Of a DNA stretch of 64,000 nt, positions 57,939-64,000 are shown in pieces. A model generated the notes under the pieces. That model was not told the origin of the DNA. It made no database searches and saw only the letters and a program-made list of their open reading frames with translations. Source of the DNA: Nocardioidaceae bacterium (GTDB taxonomy: Bacteria; Actinomycetota; Actinomycetes; Propionibacteriales; Nocardioidaceae); the NCBI GenBank assembly GCA_030655315.1, contig JAURVT010000008.1, positions 1 through 64,000 of the forward strand, in the 5' to 3' direction. Positions within the stretch are counted from its first letter, which is position 1, and the number at the start of each line of letters is the position of its first letter. A program made the position numbers and the translations under genes.

Positions 57939-57954
57939 TGTCTCACGTTGAGAC
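57939..57954. promoter_or_regulatory. Operator TGTCTCA-N3-TGAGAC, site 3
   Basis: TGTCTCA-CGT-TGAGAC between the 102-aa gene and prmA, centred about 67 bp before the prmA ATG. It suggests that prmA has its own regulated promoter in addition to read-through. Confidence 0.7.
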
Positions 57955-57977
57955 GTCCGGGCCGCCGGGGCCGCGGT

Positions 57978-57991
57978 GTGATGGCCGTCAC
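57978..57991. promoter_or_regulatory. Near-palindrome GTGAT-N4-GTCAC before prmA
   Basis: GTGAT-GGCC-GTCAC followed by GGACA. The same arrangement (GTGAC-N4-GTCACGGACA) lies in front of the amidohydrolase. It sits 22-36 bp before the prmA ATG, overlapping the expected core promoter or leader. Confidence 0.4.
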
Positions 57992-58013
57992 GGACAGCCA
58001 ACGGAGGTCATCC

Positions 58014-59669
58014 ATGAGTCGACAGAGTGTGGCGAAGGCCCACCAGAAGATCCAGGAGCTCGCGTGGGAGCCCCTCTACCACGACCCGGTCTCTCAGTAC
58101 GGGACCGACTACACGTTCAGCAAGGCGCAGAAGAAGGACCCGCTCAAGCAGGTCCTGCGGTCCTACTTCCCCATGCAGGAGGAGAAGGACCACCGCGTCT
58201 ACGGAGCAGCCGACGGAGCCATCCGCGGCAACATGTTCCGCCAGGTCCAGGAGCGCTGGCTCGAGTGGCAGAAGCTCTTCCTGAGCATCATCCCGCTCCC
58301 GGAGATCTCGGCCGCCCGCGCGATGCCGCTGCTCTTCCGGACGGTGCCGAACCCCGAGCTGCACAACGGGCAGGCCATCCAGATGATCGACGAGGTCAGG
58401 CACTCGACGATCCAGCAGAACCTCAAGCGCCTGTACATGAACAACTACGTGGACCCGGCCGGCTTCAACAGCAGCCTGCGCAACTTCCAGAACGACTACT
58501 GCGGCACCATCGGCCGTCAGTTCGCGGAGGGGTTCATCACCGGTGACGCCATCACGGCGGCGAGCATCTACCTGACGATCGTGGCCGAGACGGCCTTCAC
58601 CAACACGCTCTTCGTCGCGATGCCGGCCGAGGCGGCCGCCAACGGCGACTACCTGCTGCCGACGGTGTTCCACTCGGTGCAGTCCGACGAGTCGCGCCAC
58701 ATCAGCAACGGGTACGCCACGCTGCTGATGGCGCTCGCCGACGAGGGCAACCACGCCCTGCTCGAGCGCGACCTGCGCTACGCCTGGTGGAACAACCACC
58801 GCGTCGTCGACGCCGCGATCGGCACCTTCATCGAGTACGGGACGAAGGACCGTCGCAAGGACCGCGAGAGCTACGCCGAGATGTGGCGGCGCTGGATCTA
58901 CGACGACTACTACCGCTCCTACCTGGTCCCGCTGGAGAAGTACGGCCTGGTCATCCCGCACGACCTCATCGAGGAATCGTGGAACCAGATCTGGAACAAG
59001 GGGTACGTGCACGAGGTCGCGCAGTTCTTCTGCACGGGCTGGCTCGCCAACTACTGGCGGATGGACCCGATGACCGACACGGACTTCGAGTGGTTCGAGT
59101 ACAAGTACCCGGGCTGGTACGACAAGTACGGTGCCTGGTGGGAGAACTACGCCCGCCTCTCGATGCCGCACGGCAACAAGCCGATCGTCTTCGAGGACGT
59201 GGACTACCAGTACCCCAACCGGTGCTGGACGTGCATGGTCCCGTGCCTGGTGCGCGAGGACATGGTGATGGCCGAGATCGACGGCGTCACCCGCACGTAC
59301 TGCCACGAGGCCTGCCGCTGGACCGACGTCGAGGCGTTCCGACCCACCTACATGGGCCGCGAGACGCCGAGCATGGGCCGGCTCACGGGCAACCGCGAGT
59401 GGGAGACGCTCTACCACGGCTGGAACTGGGCCGACGTCGTCTCCGACATGGGCTACGTGCGTGACGACGGCAAGACCCTCGTCGCGCAGCCGCACCTGGA
59501 CCTGGACCCCACGAAGATGTGGACCCTGGACCACCTGCGGTCGTGCCCGCCGCTGCTCAGCCCCAACGTCCTGCTCAACGAGATGAGCACGGACGAGAAG
59601 CAGGCCTTCCACGCGAACTACGTGCGTGGCGGTCCCGCAGGACGCCCGGCTCCCGCCGAGGCCGTCTGA
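58014..59669 (+). CDS. prmA: Propane-type monooxygenase hydroxylase large subunit
   Basis: A 551-residue diiron hydroxylase alpha subunit of the soluble diiron monooxygenase family, most like PrmA/MimA. Iron ligands are E97, E127, H130, E192, E226 and H229; all six keep the spacing of methane monooxygenase (E114...H246, constant offset 17). Segments are [11 protein letters not shown] and [28 protein letters not shown] near residue 405 is typical of this group. The likely reaction is NADH- and O2-dependent hydroxylation of propane, with related ketones and phenols possible. ATG 58014 follows ACGGAGG. A stem-loop separates it from prmB. Confidence 0.95.
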   Translation: MSRQSVAKAHQKIQELAWEPLYHDPVSQYGTDYTFSKAQKKDPLKQVLRSYFPMQEEKDHRVYGAADGAIRGNMFRQVQERWLEWQKLFLSIIPLPEISAARAMPLLFRTVPNPELHNGQAIQMIDEVRHSTIQQNLKRLYMNNYVDPAGFNSSLRNFQNDYCGTIGRQFAEGFITGDAITAASIYLTIVAETAFTNTLFVAMPAEAAANGDYLLPTVFHSVQSDESRHISNGYATLLMALADEGNHALLERDLRYAWWNNHRVVDAAIGTFIEYGTKDRRKDRESYAEMWRRWIYDDYYRSYLVPLEKYGLVIPHDLIEESWNQIWNKGYVHEVAQFFCTGWLANYWRMDPMTDTDFEWFEYKYPGWYDKYGAWWENYARLSMPHGNKPIVFEDVDYQYPNRCWTCMVPCLVREDMVMAEIDGVTRTYCHEACRWTDVEAFRPTYMGRETPSMGRLTGNREWETLYHGWNWADVVSDMGYVRDDGKTLVAQPHLDLDPTKMWTLDHLRSCPPLLSPNVLLNEMSTDEKQAFHANYVRGGPAGRPAPAEAV

Positions 59670-59676
59670 GGTCCCT

Positions 59677-59714
59677 CCCGTCGGTGGTGCGACCGTCGCC
59701 GCACCACCGACGGG
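59677..59714 (+). terminator. Stem-loop between prmA and prmB
   Basis: CCCGTCGGTGGTGCG (59677-59691) pairs perfectly with CGCACCACCGACGGG (59700-59714), a 15-bp stem with an 8-nt loop, 8 nt after the prmA stop. It can act as partial terminator or mRNA stabiliser that raises hydroxylase over reductase. Confidence 0.7.
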
Positions 59715-59774
59715 GGTTCCTCCCCCTGGGCTCCGGCCCACCCGTCCCGCCCTGCACGACAGAGCTGAGGTCAC

Positions 59775-60854
59775 ATGAACGACCACCTCGTGAGGTTCGA
59801 GCCCGTCGGCATCGAGATCAAGGTGTCCGAGGACCAGAACGTCCTGCGCGCCGCCGCCGAGCAGGGCGTGATGCTGATGCACGGCTGCAAGGAGGGCCAG
59901 TGCGCCGCCTGCAAGTCCTTCGTGCTCGAGGGTGAGGACATCGAGCACGAGAAGTACTCGACGTTCGCGCTGCCCGACTACGAGAAGGAGGAGGGCTTCA
60001 CCCTCCTGTGCCGCGCCCACGTCTACGAGGACGTGACGATCGAGCTGCTGAACTACGACGAGGAGATGATCCGGTCCGGGCTCCCGATCCGGACCGCACC
60101 GGTCACCGTCGCCGCGATCGAGCCGCTCACCCACGACATCCGTCGCCTGGCCCTGCGGCTGGACGACGCCGACACCGATCTCACGTTCTTCCCCGGCCAG
60201 TACGTCGACGTCAGCGTCCCCGGCACCGAGGAGACCCGGTCGTTCTCGATGGCCAACACCTCCTCACGCGACGGCGGGCTGCTCGAGCTGATCATCAAGA
60301 TCTACCCCGACGGCCTGTTCTCGAACCTGCTGGCCACCAAGCTGCAGGTGGGCGACCACCTCGAGGTCACCGGCCCGTTCGGCGTCTTCACGCTGCGCGA
60401 GAGCCGCAACGGCGACGTCGTGATGATCGGGGGCGGCGCCGGCATGGCGCCGGTGCTCTCGCTGCTCCGCTCGATGCAGGAGCGTGGCATGGAGCGACCC
60501 ACCACCTACTACTACGGCGCCCGGACCCGTGCGGACCTCTTCCTCGAGGACGAGCTGCGCGCGCTCGAGTCGACGCTGCCGGGCTTCCGCTACGTGCCCG
60601 CACTGTCCGAGCCCGCGCCGGACGACGACTGGAGCGGCGAGGTCGGGATGATCACCGACGTCCTGCGCCGCCACGAGAAGGACCTGTCGGCCGTCGACGC
60701 CTACGTCTGCGGACCGCCGCCGATGGTCGACGCCGCGCTCGCCGTGCTCGGCCAGCTCGGCTGCGACGACAAGCACGTGTACTTCGACCGCTTCACCACC
60801 ACCGCCGATCCAGAGACCACCCCCACCGCGACGCCAGAAGGGTCCATGTCATGA
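59775..60854 (+). CDS. prmB: Monooxygenase reductase component
   Basis: A 359-residue NADH reductase passing electrons to the hydroxylase. The N-terminal plant-type 2Fe-2S ferredoxin domain has C38, C43, C46 (GCKEGQCAACKSF) and C79 (LLCRAH). The FAD domain holds RSFSMANT, and the NAD domain GGGAGMAPVLSLLRSM and YVCGPPPMVDAAL. Length and domain order match PrmB/MimB. The ATG at 59775 follows GAGGTCAC. The stop overlaps prmC (ATGA). Confidence 0.93.
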   Translation: MNDHLVRFEPVGIEIKVSEDQNVLRAAAEQGVMLMHGCKEGQCAACKSFVLEGEDIEHEKYSTFALPDYEKEEGFTLLCRAHVYEDVTIELLNYDEEMIRSGLPIRTAPVTVAAIEPLTHDIRRLALRLDDADTDLTFFPGQYVDVSVPGTEETRSFSMANTSSRDGGLLELIIKIYPDGLFSNLLATKLQVGDHLEVTGPFGVFTLRESRNGDVVMIGGGAGMAPVLSLLRSMQERGMERPTTYYYGARTRADLFLEDELRALESTLPGFRYVPALSEPAPDDDWSGEVGMITDVLRRHEKDLSAVDAYVCGPPPMVDAALAVLGQLGCDDKHVYFDRFTTTADPETTPTATPEGSMS

Positions 60855-62020
60855 CCTCCACCACCGAGCGCTCCGTCCCGAAGATGGACTTCACCAACGC
60901 CGAGGCGGGGTCACGCACCTTCCCCGACTCGACCGCGAGGAACTACAACTACTTCGTCCCGGCCAAGCGCAAGCAGAGCCACTACGAGGACGTCACCGTC
61001 GAGGTGCAGCCCGACCCGCGGCACTACCTCGCCCAGGGCTGGCTCTACGGGTTCGCGGACGGCCGCGGCGGGTACCCGCTGGAGTGGACCGCCCTCAAGG
61101 CCTGGGGCCAGGACCGTCCGGTGCCCGAGCGGTACCCCGGGTCCGGCGGCAAGGGCTACGACTGGCCGGCGCACGGGTGGCACGAGTTCCGCGACCCGAA
61201 CGAGGAGTGGGAGCTGACGTTCTTCCGCTACAACTCCAACGTCGAGCGCCAGGTCAACGCCAACATCGACACCGCCCGGGAGACCAAGGCCTTCGAGCAG
61301 TGGAACCCGAACTGGGTGGCGTTCGTCGAGCAGCACGTCGGCGCCTGGATGCACGTCGAGCAGGGCCTCGGTCTCTACGTCTTCGCCAACGCGAACCGCC
61401 GCGCGCCCACCAACATGCACAACAACGCGATCGCGGTGAACAGCATGCACCGCATCCGCTTCGCCCAGGACCTCGCGCTGTACAACCTCACGCTGAGCGA
61501 GGAGATCGAGGGCTTCGACGGCTCTGCGCACGTCAAGACCTGGAACGAGGACCCCGCCTGGCAGGGCGTGCGGCGCGTGTCCGAGCAGCTCACCGGCATC
61601 GACGACTGGGCCGAGGCGATGTTCGCCACCAACATCGTCTTCGAGCCCTTGATCGGCGAGCTGTTCCGCAGCCAGCTGGTGCAGCAGGCCGCCCCCGGCA
61701 ACGGCGACTTCGTCACCCCGACGGTGGTGGGCGCCGGTGAGTTCGACTTCGCCACCCGCGACCTGCGCTGGACGACCGCGATGTTCGACCTGCTGACCCG
61801 CGACCGCGAGTTCGCGGACCACAACAAGGCGCAGATCGCGCAGTGGCTGTCGGTGTGGGTGCCCCGCTGCCTCAGTGCCGCCCGTGAGCTCCAGCCGCTG
61901 TGGTCCCAGCCCGACCTGCGCCCGCCGCGCTTCGAGGACGGGCTCGACCGCGTGAAGAACCGCTTCGAAGGCATCCTCGCCGGACTCGACATCCCGACCC
62001 CGAAGGAGATCTCGCAATGA
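60851..62020 (+). CDS. prmC: Hydroxylase small subunit
   Basis: A 389-residue beta subunit of the diiron hydroxylase; it supports the (alpha-beta) core but binds no iron. Characteristic are [20 protein letters not shown] near the N-terminus, [20 protein letters not shown] and [20 protein letters not shown] in the helical core. The ATG at 60851 overlaps the prmB stop, and prmC overlaps prmD by 4 nt, giving coordinated synthesis. Confidence 0.92.
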   Translation: MTSTTERSVPKMDFTNAEAGSRTFPDSTARNYNYFVPAKRKQSHYEDVTVEVQPDPRHYLAQGWLYGFADGRGGYPLEWTALKAWGQDRPVPERYPGSGGKGYDWPAHGWHEFRDPNEEWELTFFRYNSNVERQVNANIDTARETKAFEQWNPNWVAFVEQHVGAWMHVEQGLGLYVFANANRRAPTNMHNNAIAVNSMHRIRFAQDLALYNLTLSEEIEGFDGSAHVKTWNEDPAWQGVRRVSEQLTGIDDWAEAMFATNIVFEPLIGELFRSQLVQQAAPGNGDFVTPTVVGAGEFDFATRDLRWTTAMFDLLTRDREFADHNKAQIAQWLSVWVPRCLSAARELQPLWSQPDLRPPRFEDGLDRVKNRFEGILAGLDIPTPKEISQ

Positions 62021-62391
62021 GCACCGTCACCCCTGACACCAGCGGCTTCAGCCAGGACAACACCGCGTCGAACCGCTGCGGCGTCACGCTGATGAACAAC
62101 CAGGTCGGCGTCGTCGTGGCGGAGGTGATGGGGATGAAGGACAACGTCACCATCACCGAGCTGCCGTCGATGATCCGGGTCGACGCCGACGGCCGGATGG
62201 ACTTCGACTACGACGAGCTGTCCGAGGCGCTGGGGGAGGAGCAGGGCTTCTTCGACGCGGCCGCGTTCGAGGAGAACATGTCCACCCACTACGGGCGGAT
62301 GGTGCACGAGGACGACCGCACCATCATGTTCGCCAACCCCGAGGACGCCGCCGAGCACCTGGGGTTCGACCTCCCCGTGCTCGTCCGCTGA
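62017..62391 (+). CDS. prmD: Monooxygenase coupling (effector) protein
   Basis: A 124-residue cofactor-free MmoB/DmpM-type protein that binds the hydroxylase and tunes oxygen activation. [20 protein letters not shown] and [25 protein letters not shown] are typical of this family. ATG 62017 forms ATGA with the prmC stop, preceded by GAAGGAGA. The 57-bp gap to groEL shows no terminator, so cotranscription is likely. Confidence 0.9.
   Translation: MSTVTPDTSGFSQDNTASNRCGVTLMNNQVGVVVAEVMGMKDNVTITELPSMIRVDADGRMDFDYDELSEALGEEQGFFDAAAFEENMSTHYGRMVHEDDRTIMFANPEDAAEHLGFDLPVLVR

Positions 62392-64000
<1,609 letters not shown>

Overview
The window is about 64 kb of very GC-rich chromosomal DNA with dense gene packing, many GTG starts and frequent 4-nt ATGA/GTGA start-stop overlaps. 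Gene content points to an actinobacterium: a WhiB regulator, an IdeR repressor with every metal ligand in place, an Rpf-like secreted protein, a CitA-type citrate synthase, a deazaflavin (F420)-type nitroreductase, PAS-ANTAR, and HemD fused to a winged helix. A Nocardioidaceae-like or related lineage is my inference; no rRNA, tRNA or ribosomal protein gene is present to confirm it. I see no prophage, no CRISPR array and no intact insertion sequence.

Layout. 0.1-3 kb: a possible insertion-sequence end, serC and a FUSC-type membrane protein. 3-8 kb: a coupled operon mutA-mutB-meaB for B12-dependent methylmalonyl-CoA/succinyl-CoA interconversion. 8-13 kb: a short UvrA-like ABC protein, a DUF1272 zinc protein, and a CbiX/HemD-wHTH pair linked to tetrapyrroles. 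13-18 kb: a lipoprotein-like sortase, topoisomerase IB, citA, pdxH and an rpf-like gene. 18-30 kb: an intergenic region full of hairpins, an MFS exporter, a GH13 glucosidase, photolyase, ideR, a paired 84-bp palindromic repeat, cfa with a DUF1295 reductase, and a GGDEF-EAL protein. 30-43 kb: osmC, housekeeping oxidoreductases, a GH3 lipoprotein, an M14 carboxypeptidase, a second GGDEF-EAL protein and a NYN-domain protein. 43-50 kb: whiB with a clear promoter/operator, PAS-ANTAR, a DrrAB-type exporter and a translationally coupled operon of glycosyltransferase, methyltransferase, toroid protein and methyltransferase.

50.5-64 kb is the most striking part: a propane-type soluble diiron monooxygenase locus. 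Rightward lie a 102-aa protein of unknown role, prmA (hydroxylase large subunit with all six iron ligands), prmB (reductase), prmC (small subunit), prmD (coupling protein) and a dedicated GroEL that runs off the window. Leftward lie an amidohydrolase, a MIP18/PaaD-type protein and a zinc alcohol dehydrogenase that could oxidise the alcohol product. Between the two arms sit two convergent GAF/Fis-type regulators whose 3' ends are separated by a 120-bp tandem repeat (about 4.85 copies of alternating A and B units). Three inverted repeats TGTCTCA-N3-TGAGAC lie in front of the amidohydrolase/regulator 1 pair, the regulator 2/small-ORF pair and prmA, so one regulatory circuit probably controls both arms.

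The remaining novelty candidates are non-coding: a gap-free three-way-junction hairpin at 18279-18340, the inverted pair of 84-bp elements at 25348-25660, palindromes between pdxH and the rpf-like gene, and a stem-loop between prmA and prmB.
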